A stretch of 64,000 nt of DNA from an uncultured Paracoccaceae bacterium. GTDB lineage: Bacteria; Pseudomonadota; Alphaproteobacteria; Rhodobacterales; Rhodobacteraceae. Positions 8,481 to 16,163 of this stretch are shown here, piece after piece. Position 1 is the stretch's first letter; every line of letters starts with the position of its first letter. A program made the translations under genes and the position numbers. Under the pieces are notes generated by a model, which made no database searches, was not told the origin of the DNA, and saw only the letters and a program-made list of their open reading frames with translations. Location of the stretch: contig CANKVU010000015.1 of the NCBI GenBank assembly GCA_947487205.1, positions 61,040 through 125,039 on the forward strand, given 5' to 3'.

Positions 8481-9830
8481 ATGCGCCGCTCCCCCATCCT
8501 GCCGGCGGTGCCGATCCGCGTCGGCGCCGCGTCGCTCTGCGGCCTTGCCGTCGTAATGGGCGCCGGACCCGTGCGGGCCCAGGACGGCGCGGGCGGAAAG
8601 ACGTTGAGCTTCAATCTCTCGCAGAGATTCGAGGCCACCGAGAACTACGATTTCGATACCGAGTCCGAGGGCACGACCTACATCGCCAGCACCGGCCTCT
8701 CGCTCGATTTCCGCAACGTGACCCGGGACCAGTCACTGAGTCTCGGTCTGGACGGGGCATTGCGCCGGATCGATGCGCCGGACGAGGCCGACAGCGAATC
8801 CTTCGGGTTCCAGGATCCGTCCTATTCGATCGGGTATACCCGGACAGGTCCCGGGGCGCGCTTCTCCGCCGACGCCTCTCTGCGCACGTCGGAAATATCG
8901 ACCCTGCGGCGGCTCGATTCGTTCTTCGACGACGAGGGCGGGCTGGTCATTCCCGAGGATGTGGAGGATCTGGACGACCTCGAGGGGACCGGGACGCGTG
9001 AGATCTTGAGATACGGCGCCAGCCTGGCCCTGCGGCAGGACACGCCCTTTGCTGTGACCGCCCGGGCGCAGGTCACCGACACGACCTACGAGGACACCAC
9101 GTCGGAGGGCCTGTTCGACGAAAAACGCACGGTCCTGGGTCTCGGGGCGCGGATGTCCCTGACCGAGGTCCATACCCTGTCCACGGATCTCAGCTATACC
9201 CGTGTCGAGGACGAGGATCCGGCGGAACCCGAACTGGGAACGTATCTCGGCTTCGACACCACCCTGTCTGCGGCCCGTCCGGACGGCGCTTTCAGCGCCA
9301 CCCTCGGGATCAACGAGACCGATGACGGCACGCGGTTGTCGGCCTCGGTCGGGATCGACCGCGAACGCCCGCTGGGCGGGCTCGGCGCCACGATCGGCGT
9401 GAGCCGCGGCAGCGACGGCGATCTGGGCCTGATCGGCTCGGTCGATTACCGCCGTGCCTTCCCCCAGGGCGTGATCACGCTCGAAGGACGGCGGTCCTTC
9501 ACAGATGGCGGCGACGACACCGGCATCGCCGGCGGCGGCAATGACGGGAACGAGACCGTCACCATCGTCTCGGCCACCTACGCGCGCGAACTGACCCCGC
9601 TCACCTCCCTCTCGGCCAATGCCTCCTTCGCCTCGACCACGGATACGGGCAGCGACGACACGGCCAGCGACCTGTCGCTCGGCCTGTCTCTCAGCCGGTC
9701 GCTCGATCCGAACTGGGCCGTGACCGGCGGTGTCAGCGCCACCTTCTTCAAGGACGAGGGCGAGGACGACTGGTCCCAGTCGGAAAGCGTCTACGTCACG
9801 CTGGGACGCAGCTTCGACTGGCGGTTCTGA
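8481..9830 (+). CDS. Outer-membrane beta-barrel protein of exosortase/EPS locus
   Basis: A 449-residue protein with a signal peptide (cut near VRAQ|DG) and alternating-residue beta strands throughout (LSFNLSQRFEATENYDF, TYIASTGLSLDFRNV, YVTLGRSFDWRF). It ends in an aromatic residue (Phe), as outer-membrane barrels do. It is rich in Asp, Thr, Ser and Gly and poor in Lys. Position between the exporter and the exosortase matches the outer-membrane barrel gene that recurs in PEP-CTERM/EPS loci. It may take part in polymer exit or anchoring; the sequence does not tell which. The start ATG lies only 9 bp after the exporter stop, so the two are probably co-transcribed. Confidence 0.8.
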   Translation: MRRSPILPAVPIRVGAASLCGLAVVMGAGPVRAQDGAGGKTLSFNLSQRFEATENYDFDTESEGTTYIASTGLSLDFRNVTRDQSLSLGLDGALRRIDAPDEADSESFGFQDPSYSIGYTRTGPGARFSADASLRTSEISTLRRLDSFFDDEGGLVIPEDVEDLDDLEGTGTREILRYGASLALRQDTPFAVTARAQVTDTTYEDTTSEGLFDEKRTVLGLGARMSLTEVHTLSTDLSYTRVEDEDPAEPELGTYLGFDTTLSAARPDGAFSATLGINETDDGTRLSASVGIDRERPLGGLGATIGVSRGSDGDLGLIGSVDYRRAFPQGVITLEGRRSFTDGGDDTGIAGGGNDGNETVTIVSATYARELTPLTSLSANASFASTTDTGSDDTASDLSLGLSLSRSLDPNWAVTGGVSATFFKDEGEDDWSQSESVYVTLGRSFDWRF

Positions 9831-9948
9831 CAGAATCGTCAACTGCGGGCGGACAATCGCGCCCGTGTCTCGCCTCCTGCGAAGTGATCGCGTATAGAGG
9901 CGGCGTTTCAATTGCCGCCGGATTTCCGGATCTTTTCAGGAGCGCGAC

Positions 9949-11541
9949 ATGGCCGATACCTTCGATACCGTCCGGGCCCGGACCGGAGGGGCCAGGCTGA
10001 ACGGACCCGGGCTGGTCTGGTTCGCGATCCTCACCCTCTCCTCGATCCCGGTCTTCTGGCTGGGCTTCGTCTCGCTCTTCGAGGCCTGGACCACGCCCGA
10101 ATACAGCCACGGGCCGCTGATCCCGCTGATCTCGCTCTACCTCTTCCTGCGGGAGCTGCGCCACGCGCCGCCGATGGATCCCGACAGGCCGGTGAACCGC
10201 ACCCCCGGCATCGCGGTGATCCTGCTGGGCCTCCTGTTGGGGATCTTCGGCAACATCGTCCGCATCCCCGACATCGTCACCTACGCCTTCATCGTCTGGA
10301 CCGGCGGCGTGGTGCTGACCTGCTTCGGCTGGCAGAGGGGCATCCGCCACCAGCTGCCCGTGCTGCACCTGGTCTTCATGCTGCCGCTGCCGCAATTCCT
10401 CTACTGGAAGCTGACGATCCAGCTGCAGCTGATCTCGTCCGAACTGGGCGTCTGGCTGATCCGGCTAGCCGATGTGCCCGTCTTCCTCGAAGGCAACATC
10501 ATCGATCTCGGTGTCTACAAGCTTCAGGTGGCCGAGGCCTGCTCGGGGCTGCGTTACCTGTTCCCCATCCTCAGCTTCTCCTATCTCTTCGGGATCCTCT
10601 ATCGCGGCCCGTTCTGGCACAAGGCGCTGCTGTTCCTGATGGCCGCGCCGCTCACCGTGGTGATGAACTCGTTCCGCATCGGGGTGATCGGCCTCCTGGT
10701 GAACAGCTACGGGATCGAGCAGGCCGAGGGGTTCCTGCACACCTTCGAGGGCTGGGTGATCTTCGGCATCTGCATCATCATCCTGTTCCTCACCGCGGTC
10801 CTCCTGCAGCAGACCACCCGCGACCCGAAATCCCTCAGCGAGACGATCGACCTCGACTTCGACGGGCTGGGGCGCGAGGCCTCGCGCATCCTGTCGATCC
10901 GTCCGGCGAAGGGGCTCGTCGCCGCCGCGATCCTGTCGGTGGTGGTGGCCGGTCTCTGGGTCGGCGTGCCCCGTCCCGAGGCGCAGCCGATCGAACGCGA
11001 GAGCTTCGCCGTCTTCCCGCGCGAGGCCGGGGAATGGTCGGGCAGCTTCCGCAACCTGGAACCGGAAGTGGAACAGGTGCTGAAGGCCAGCGATTACGTC
11101 AACGCCGTCTACCAGGCGCCGGGACAGTCCTATGTCAGTTTCTTCTCGGCCTGGTATGCCAACCAGACCGACGGCACCGGCATCCACTCGCCGGAGGTCT
11201 GCCTGCCCGTGGGCGGCTGGGAGATCTACTCGATCGAGGAGAAGGAGATCTCCTTCCCCGACACGACCTACGGCACCTTCCCCGTGAACCGGGCGGTGAT
11301 CCAGAAGGGGACCTCGCGCCAGCTCGTCTATTACTGGTTCGAGCAGCGCGGCACCCGGATGACGAACGATTTCCTGGCGAAGATGAGCGTCGTCTGGGAC
11401 AGCTTCACCCGCGGGCGCACGGATGGCGCGCTCGTCCGCTTCGTCACCCCGATCGAGGACAGCGAGGCCGAGGCCGAGGCGCGCATGCAGGCAATGATGG
11501 CCGAATTGCTGCCGAAACTGCCGCGCTTCGTTCCCGAATGA
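9949..11541 (+). CDS. xrtD: Exosortase D (VPLPA-CTERM type) fused to EpsI domain
   Basis: A 530-residue fusion. The N-terminal ~310 residues are a multi-pass exosortase with the catalytic set in place: Cys198 in EACSGLR, Arg243 in NSFRI and His264 in LHTFEGW. The C-terminal part (about 320-530) is a periplasmic EpsI domain with [12 protein letters not shown] (His413, Cys418). The exosortase-EpsI fusion next to EPS genes in this type of bacterium matches XrtD, which cuts proteins bearing a C-terminal VPLPA motif, a hydrophobic segment and a basic tail. No protein with such a tail is encoded in this window, so its substrates are elsewhere. A TATAGA at 9893-9898 could be a -10 box. The substrate class is inferred from architecture. 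Confidence 0.9.
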   Translation: MADTFDTVRARTGGARLNGPGLVWFAILTLSSIPVFWLGFVSLFEAWTTPEYSHGPLIPLISLYLFLRELRHAPPMDPDRPVNRTPGIAVILLGLLLGIFGNIVRIPDIVTYAFIVWTGGVVLTCFGWQRGIRHQLPVLHLVFMLPLPQFLYWKLTIQLQLISSELGVWLIRLADVPVFLEGNIIDLGVYKLQVAEACSGLRYLFPILSFSYLFGILYRGPFWHKALLFLMAAPLTVVMNSFRIGVIGLLVNSYGIEQAEGFLHTFEGWVIFGICIIILFLTAVLLQQTTRDPKSLSETIDLDFDGLGREASRILSIRPAKGLVAAAILSVVVAGLWVGVPRPEAQPIERESFAVFPREAGEWSGSFRNLEPEVEQVLKASDYVNAVYQAPGQSYVSFFSAWYANQTDGTGIHSPEVCLPVGGWEIYSIEEKEISFPDTTYGTFPVNRAVIQKGTSRQLVYYWFEQRGTRMTNDFLAKMSVVWDSFTRGRTDGALVRFVTPIEDSEAEAEARMQAMMAELLPKLPRFVPE

Positions 11542-11575
11542 GGGGGCCCGATCCCGGGGCGGCCGTCACCTTCCC

Positions 11576-12301
11576 GTGAATCCGGCGCGCGCATCCGCGG
11601 CGCGGCGCCGGAGCCGCGGCGGACGCTCCGCGCACCCGGTCTGGATCGCGATCCTCATCGCCCTGGTGGTGATCGAGGGGGCGTTGATCCTTGCCGACCG
11701 GGGTCTTCTGGGATCGGTCCGCTGGCGGGCGATCGCCTATCAGAACGGCGCATTCTGGGTCGGCCTTCTGTTCGGCTGGGCGCCGAACTATCCGCAGCAA
11801 CCGGCGGTGATGTTCGTCACCTACGCCTTTCTCCACGCGAATCTGGGCCACCTGCTCGGCAATGCGGCGGCTCTGGTCTGGCTTGGCCGGACGCTGGGGG
11901 GGCGCTGCGGACCGGGGCGGTTCGCGCTGATCTACTTCATGGTGGTGATCGGCGGGGGGGTGGGCTTCGCCCTTCTGGCCCGTCAGACCGCACCCATGGT
12001 CGGCGCCTCTGGGGCGGTCATGGGGCTGGTGGGGGTCTGGATCGTCTGGGACGCCCGCCAGATGCGGTGCGCCGGCCGCGGCCGCACCGCCGTCGCGGTC
12101 GAGATCGGGCTGCGGACCGCGCTGATCCTGGCGGCCAACGTGGCGAGCTTCTTTGCCCTGGACGGGGTGCTTGCCTGGGAAACGCATCTGGGCGGCTTCG
12201 TCGCCGGTATCGCGGTGGCCTTGGCGGTGGCGCCGTCGGCGCCCTGCGCGGGGCCGGACGGCATGCGGGCGGAGCCCCGGCACGGGACCCCGCCCTCGTA
12301 G
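11576..12301 (+). CDS. Rhomboid-family intramembrane serine protease
   Basis: A 241-residue membrane protein with the rhomboid hallmarks: the HANLGHLLGN segment, catalytic Ser145 in GASGAVMG and catalytic His204 in ETHLGG. It has about six membrane segments and a basic N-terminal tail (RRRSRGGR). The start is GTG at 11576; no strong ribosome site is visible. It lies 34 bp after the exosortase on the same strand, so co-transcription is likely. Rhombosortases, relatives of rhomboids, handle GlyGly-CTERM proteins, but this protein looks like a standard rhomboid. A link to the exosortase pathway is my inference. Confidence 0.85.
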   Translation: MNPARASAARRRSRGGRSAHPVWIAILIALVVIEGALILADRGLLGSVRWRAIAYQNGAFWVGLLFGWAPNYPQQPAVMFVTYAFLHANLGHLLGNAAALVWLGRTLGGRCGPGRFALIYFMVVIGGGVGFALLARQTAPMVGASGAVMGLVGVWIVWDARQMRCAGRGRTAVAVEIGLRTALILAANVASFFALDGVLAWETHLGGFVAGIAVALAVAPSAPCAGPDGMRAEPRHGTPPS

Positions 12302-12309
12302 CGGCATCG

Positions 12310-12411
12310 CCCCGAAGGGGCGTGATATGCGTAACCCCCGAAGGGGCGTGATATACGCAATCCCGAAGGGGCGTAACACACGCACCCCCGAAGCGGCGGG
12401 AAATACGCCGC
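12310..12411. repeat. Four-unit 25-26 bp tandem repeat with CCCCGAAGGGG core
   Basis: Four adjoining units begin at about 12310, 12336, 12361 and 12386. Units 1-3 carry (C)CCCGAAGGGGCGT, then an 8-12 bp variable part resembling GATATGCGTAA; unit 4 has diverged (CCCCGAAGCGGCGG). The core CCCC-GAA-GGGG is itself palindromic. There is no spacer of constant unique sequence, so it is not CRISPR. It lies between the convergent rhomboid and phasin genes. Confidence 0.8.
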
Positions 12412-12435
12412 TCAGGGGGTGCGAAGGGCGTCACC

Positions 12436-12469
12436 CCGCCGGGGCGGCCTCGATGGGCCGCCCCGGCGG
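12436..12469 (-). terminator. Strong hairpin downstream of the phasin gene
   Basis: A perfect 14-bp inverted repeat (CCGCCGGGGCGGCC and its complement) with a 6-base loop lies 9 bp past the phasin stop. There is no T tract on the leftward side, so it may work as a hairpin stop or mRNA 3' end protector, and may serve both convergent genes. Confidence 0.6.
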
Positions 12470-12478
12470 AAGGAGGCC

Positions 12479-12907
12479 TCAGGCGGCCTTCTTGGCGGCG
12501 GAGCTGGCCTTGTCGGCGGCGCCTTCGGCATTGGCGGCGGCCTTGTTGGCCATTTCCTCACCGGCCTTGGAGGCCAGGTCGGTGGTCTCGCTGCCGGCCT
12601 GCTTGGTCACGTCGGCGAGGTTCTGCGCGGTGCGCATGAACAGGTCCATCTGCTTCTGCACGAAGTCGCTGTAGGCCTTGCCGTAATCGGCGGCCTCGTC
12701 GCGCACCTGGGAGACCTCGCGGATGTTGCCGAAGGCTTCCTTGGCGGTCTCGCTGGCGATGTCGGTCGAGCGGGTGCCGGCCTCGACGGCGATGTTGGCC
12801 ATGCGCTCGTTCATGCTGGCCCAGGTCTTGAAGACGTTCTGGTAGCCGCGCGGATCGAACAGGTTCTGGATGTCGGTGGCGGCGGATTTCGCGTTCTGCT
12901 TGGCCAT
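12479..12907 (-). CDS. Phasin family protein
   Basis: A 142-residue helical protein rich in Ala, Lys and Glu, with the phasin_2-like core (FDPRGYQNVFKTWASMNERM, then helices through SDFVQKQMDLFMRTAQNLAD) and an Ala/Lys-rich tail ending SSAAKKAA. Phasins coat polyhydroxyalkanoate granules. The start at 12907 is chosen because a perfect AAGGAGG site lies 6 bp upstream; an in-frame ATG at 12946 has none. The gene stands alone with its own promoter and a strong hairpin after it. The Ala/Lys-rich tail resembles DNA-binding tails of some phasins, but that is only a resemblance. Confidence 0.88.
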   Translation of the reverse strand: MAKQNAKSAATDIQNLFDPRGYQNVFKTWASMNERMANIAVEAGTRSTDIASETAKEAFGNIREVSQVRDEAADYGKAYSDFVQKQMDLFMRTAQNLADVTKQAGSETTDLASKAGEEMANKAAANAEGAADKASSAAKKAA

Positions 12908-12948
12908 GGGGAGCCTCCTTCTGGTGGTGTTCTTCGCTGTCAACACAC

Positions 12949-12977
12949 CAATTAATGCCGCGCCGCAGCATCCGCAA
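12949..12977 (-). promoter_or_regulatory. Candidate phasin promoter
   Basis: On the minus strand TTGCGG (12972-12977) and TAATTG (12949-12954) are spaced by 17 bp, placing a start about 35 bases before the phasin ATG. The -35 fits the alphaproteobacterial TTG-rule well; the -10 is moderate. Confidence 0.45.
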
Positions 12978-13721
12978 GGGGCACACGCCGCGCTGCGGCG
13001 AAAATTGCCCGGGACATCTCGGCCAGCCGCATGCTTGGCGGGGCCGGTGGCGGCATCGCCATGGCGACGGCCCCCGGACAGGCATCGCCCCTGAGCCGGG
13101 CTCGAAATAAGTCAGATCGCGATGGCTTTTGCGTATTGACCTTCATCGGGATAGTCGAGCAAGCTAGGCCTATAATATTGATGAATTTGAATTCAATTCC
13201 GGTTTGCGATGGTGTCAGACATAATGGCGGCACCGAGTGCGGAATGTTTCGTGGTGCGTGCTTGACTGCTTTCGAAGAACTATTTTGGGTTGTAATAGAA
13301 ACCTCCTGCTGCCGCCAATTCAACGATAAGGTTGTAGCGGCCGGCGGACTTGTCCACGCCCTGTCCCGAAGGGACCGCCCGTCGCCGATCCCGGGGCGGC
13401 CAGGCCTGCAGGGACAGCTTTTCCCGTGCCATTCCCTCGTCGCGGAACGCTCCCTCGCCTGCCTGACCCGAATCCGGGGCGGGCCGGCATGGCGTCTTTT
13501 CCGGACCGACAGGGGACGCCCCCTCTGCCTGCCGCATTCCGTGGTCGAGGCGCTCGGCGCGTATTGCGACCTGCCGCCGGAGGGGGCCGTTCCCTCGTAT
13601 CTCGCCCCGCTCGACGTGCTCGGCGAAGAGGAGAGGCTCTGGTTCGTTCTGGACAATTGGCCGCGATGGAGCCCGCAAATGACCGGCTCTCCCCATCAAA
13701 CCACCACGGGACATTTCCGCA
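12978..13721. other. Long stretch without a supported gene, AT-richer core
   Basis: About 740 bp between the phasin promoter and the SxtJ gene. Bases 13125-13330 are clearly richer in A+T than their surroundings and contain TATAAT (13171-13176) and two TTGAC hexamers (13136, 13262), but no correctly spaced pair. One rightward frame stays open from about 13031 to 13747 and its last third reads plausibly (VEALGAYCDLPPEGAVP), but it lacks a ribosome site and a recognisable domain, so I do not call it. The region may hold a degraded gene or an acquired fragment. Confidence 0.4.
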
Positions 13722-14126
13722 ATGAGCGACCTCACATCCAACATTGAAACCCGGATGGGGACCGAGCGGAATTTCGGTCTGATCTTCGCGGCGGTCTTCG
13801 CGGCATTCGCCCTCTGGTCGAAGCTCGCGGGATCGAGCCTGCTCTGGCCGGCGATCGCCGCCTCGGCCACGTTTCTCGCCCTCGCGCTTCTCCGGCCGGG
13901 TCTCCTGCGCGGGGCCAACGTGGCCTGGTTCCGGTTCGGCAATGCCCTGCATGCCCTGGTCTCGCCCGTGATCATGCTGCTGATCTACGCCGTCGCCTTC
14001 CTGCCCTTCGGCCTCGTGTTCCGGCTGATCGGCAAGGATCCCCTGGCGCGGGCGATCGACCCTGCGGCGGAAAGCTACTGGATCTGCCGCGGCGCGCAGC
14101 CCGGCGACATGAAACTCCAATTCTGA
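13722..14126 (+). CDS. SxtJ-family small membrane protein
   Basis: A 134-residue protein with a short polar N-terminus (ETRMGTERNFGLIFA) and three or four membrane segments: residues ~19-36, ~45-60 and ~77-98. It matches the SxtJ family, first named from saxitoxin clusters but widespread as a small membrane partner of carbamoyltransferases in polysaccharide loci. Function is unknown. Here it is followed, 12 bp on, by a DUF5989-like micro-protein and then a NodU-type carbamoyltransferase, the typical order. This argues that the three work together. There is no clear Shine-Dalgarno sequence at the ATG. Confidence 0.8.
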   Translation: MSDLTSNIETRMGTERNFGLIFAAVFAAFALWSKLAGSSLLWPAIAASATFLALALLRPGLLRGANVAWFRFGNALHALVSPVIMLLIYAVAFLPFGLVFRLIGKDPLARAIDPAAESYWICRGAQPGDMKLQF

Positions 14127-14138
14127 GCGGAGGCTCCC

Positions 14139-14288
14139 GTGACGATCATCAGCGAACTCTGGCACTTCATGAACGCGCGCAAGAAATTGTGGCTCGCTCC
14201 GATCCTGCTCATCCTGGGCCTGCTCGGCGGCTTGCTCGTGGTCAGTCAGGGATCGGCGCTCGCGCCGTTCATCTACCCGCTGTTCTGA
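14139..14288 (+). CDS. DUF5989-like single-pass micro-protein
   Basis: A 49-residue protein starting at GTG 14139 with a GCGGAGG site 6 bp upstream. It reads as a polar N-terminus (ISELWHFMNARKK), one membrane helix (LILGLLGGLLVVSQ), then SALAPFIYPLF. The WxFMxxRKKxWLxPI and QGSAxAPFIYxLF patterns are those of the DUF5989 family, usually encoded between sxtJ and a carbamoyltransferase. It is easily missed because of its size and GTG start. Its stop is 14 bp before the carbamoyltransferase start. It is perhaps a membrane adaptor for the enzyme (inference). Confidence 0.82.
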   Translation: MTIISELWHFMNARKKLWLAPILLILGLLGGLLVVSQGSALAPFIYPLF

Positions 14289-14302
14289 GCGCCGAAGAGA
14301 TC

Positions 14303-16141
14303 GTGTACATCCTCGGCATCTCCGCCCTCTACCACGACAGCGCGGCCGCGCTCCTGCGCGAGGGGCAGATCGTGGCCGCCGCCCAGGAAGAGCGGTTCAC
14401 CCGAAAGAAGCACGATGCCGGCTTTCCCGAGCAGGCCATCGACTACGTGCTCGAAGAGGCGGGGATCACCCTGGCCGAGGTCGACCGCGTCGTCTTCTAC
14501 GACAAGCCCTTCCTCAAGTTCGAGCGGCTGCTGGAAACCTACATCGCGACGGCGCCCTCGGGGTTCGCCTCGTTCCGCAAGGCGATGCCCGTCTGGCTGC
14601 GGGAGAAGCTGTTCCTCAAGTCGTATATCGTCGACCGGCTGAAGACGCGCGAGCCCGGCTTCACCTCGGCGCGGCTTCTCTTCTCGGAGCATCACCTCAG
14701 CCACGCCGCCAGCGCCTTCTATCCCTCGCCCTTCGACGAGGCGCTGATCCTGACCATCGACGGCGCCGGAGAATGGGCCACCACGGCGCTGTCGCTCGGC
14801 CGGGGCGGCTCGATCGAGATCCTCAAGGAGATCCACTTCCCCCACTCGCTCGGGCTGCTCTACTCGGCCTTCACCTATTATACCGGGTTCAGGGTGAATT
14901 CCGGCGAATACAAGCTCATGGGGCTCGCCCCCTACGGGGAGCCGAAATACGCAGACCTCATCCTCGAGCATCTGATCGATCTCAAGCCGGATGGATCGTT
15001 CCGCCTGGATCAGCGGTATTTCAGCTATGCCTCCGGCCTGACCATGGTGAACGGGCGGTTCTGCAAGCTGTTCGGACAGCCGGTGCGCCTGCCCGAGAAG
15101 GACCCGATCACGCAGTTCCACATGGATGTCGCCGCCTCGATCCAGGCGGTGACCGAGGAATGCGTGTTGCGGATGACCCGGGCCGCCCATGCCGAATACG
15201 GCATCGCCAACCTGTGCCTCGCCGGGGGGGTCGCGCTCAATTGCGTGGCGAACGGCAAGATCCTGCGCGATGGCCGGTTCGACCGCGTCTGGGTACAACC
15301 GGCGGCGGGCGATGCCGGTGGCGCGCTCGGCGCGGCCTATGCCGCCTGGCACGGGGAGATGGGCCGTCCGCGCGCGCCCGGCGAGGGGGGCCGGGACGCG
15401 ATGCGGGGCGGATATCTGGGCCCCGTCCACGACGACGACCGGATCGGCCGGGACCTCGCCCGCCTCGGTGCCCGGTTCGAGCGGCTGGACCGGGAGGAGA
15501 TGCTCGACCGGACGGTCGAGGCGCTCGCCGCGGGCAAGGCGGTCGGATGGTTCCAGGGGCGGATGGAATTCGGACCCCGGGCCCTGGGAGGGCGATCGAT
15601 CCTTGCGGATCCGCGGTCGCAGGACATGCAGAAGGTCCTCAACCTCAAGGTAAAGTACCGCGAGAGCTTCCGCCCCTTCGCCCCTTCGGTCCTGGCCGAG
15701 AAGGCCGGGGAGTGGTTCGACCTCACGGCCGAGAGCCCCTACATGCTCATGGTCGCCGACGTGACGGAGGCGCACCGCCACGAGATGACGCCGGCGCAGA
15801 CGGCGCTGTTCGGCATCGACAAGCTGAATGTCGCGCGCTCCGATATCCCCGCGGTAACGCATGTGGACTATTCCGCGCGCATCCAGACCGTCCATGCCGA
15901 GACGAACCCCCTCTATCACGCCCTCCTGTCGCGGTTCGAGGCGCTGACCGGATGCCCGATGGTGGTGAACACCTCCTTCAACGTGCGGGGCGAGCCCATC
16001 GTCTGCACGCCGGAAGACGCCTTCCGCTGCTTCATGGGCACCGGGATCGAACTCCTCGTGATCGGCCGCCACATCCTGCGCAAGGAGGACCAGGATGCGG
16101 CGCTGAAAGAGGATTACACCGCGAAATACGCGCTCGACTGA
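14303..16141 (+). CDS. NodU/CmcH-family carbamoyltransferase
   Basis: A 612-residue enzyme with the N-terminal Kae1-like carbamoyl-phosphate domain (YILGISALYHDSAAALL, HHLSHAASAF, LTIDGAGEW, CLAGGVALNC) and the C-terminal carbamoyltransferase domain (RMEFGPRALGGRSILADP, VNTSFNVRGEPIVCTPEDA). It transfers a carbamoyl group from carbamoyl phosphate, through an adenylate, to a hydroxyl of a sugar or secondary metabolite. I use GTG 14303 as start because it directly precedes YILGIS, where family members begin; earlier in-frame starts run through the micro-protein. The acceptor is not known; the neighbourhood suggests an exported glycan. Confidence 0.9.
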   Translation: MYILGISALYHDSAAALLREGQIVAAAQEERFTRKKHDAGFPEQAIDYVLEEAGITLAEVDRVVFYDKPFLKFERLLETYIATAPSGFASFRKAMPVWLREKLFLKSYIVDRLKTREPGFTSARLLFSEHHLSHAASAFYPSPFDEALILTIDGAGEWATTALSLGRGGSIEILKEIHFPHSLGLLYSAFTYYTGFRVNSGEYKLMGLAPYGEPKYADLILEHLIDLKPDGSFRLDQRYFSYASGLTMVNGRFCKLFGQPVRLPEKDPITQFHMDVAASIQAVTEECVLRMTRAAHAEYGIANLCLAGGVALNCVANGKILRDGRFDRVWVQPAAGDAGGALGAAYAAWHGEMGRPRAPGEGGRDAMRGGYLGPVHDDDRIGRDLARLGARFERLDREEMLDRTVEALAAGKAVGWFQGRMEFGPRALGGRSILADPRSQDMQKVLNLKVKYRESFRPFAPSVLAEKAGEWFDLTAESPYMLMVADVTEAHRHEMTPAQTALFGIDKLNVARSDIPAVTHVDYSARIQTVHAETNPLYHALLSRFEALTGCPMVVNTSFNVRGEPIVCTPEDAFRCFMGTGIELLVIGRHILRKEDQDAALKEDYTAKYALD

Positions 16142-16163
16142 GAATGGAGGCGATCGCGCCGCA

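Noticed and set aside
12310..12411. Possible CRISPR array
   Set aside because: Only four diverging units, no constant-length unique spacers and no cas genes nearby.
13031..13747. Possible 238-residue rightward gene
   Set aside because: No ribosome site, unusual composition, no domain, and it runs into the SxtJ start.
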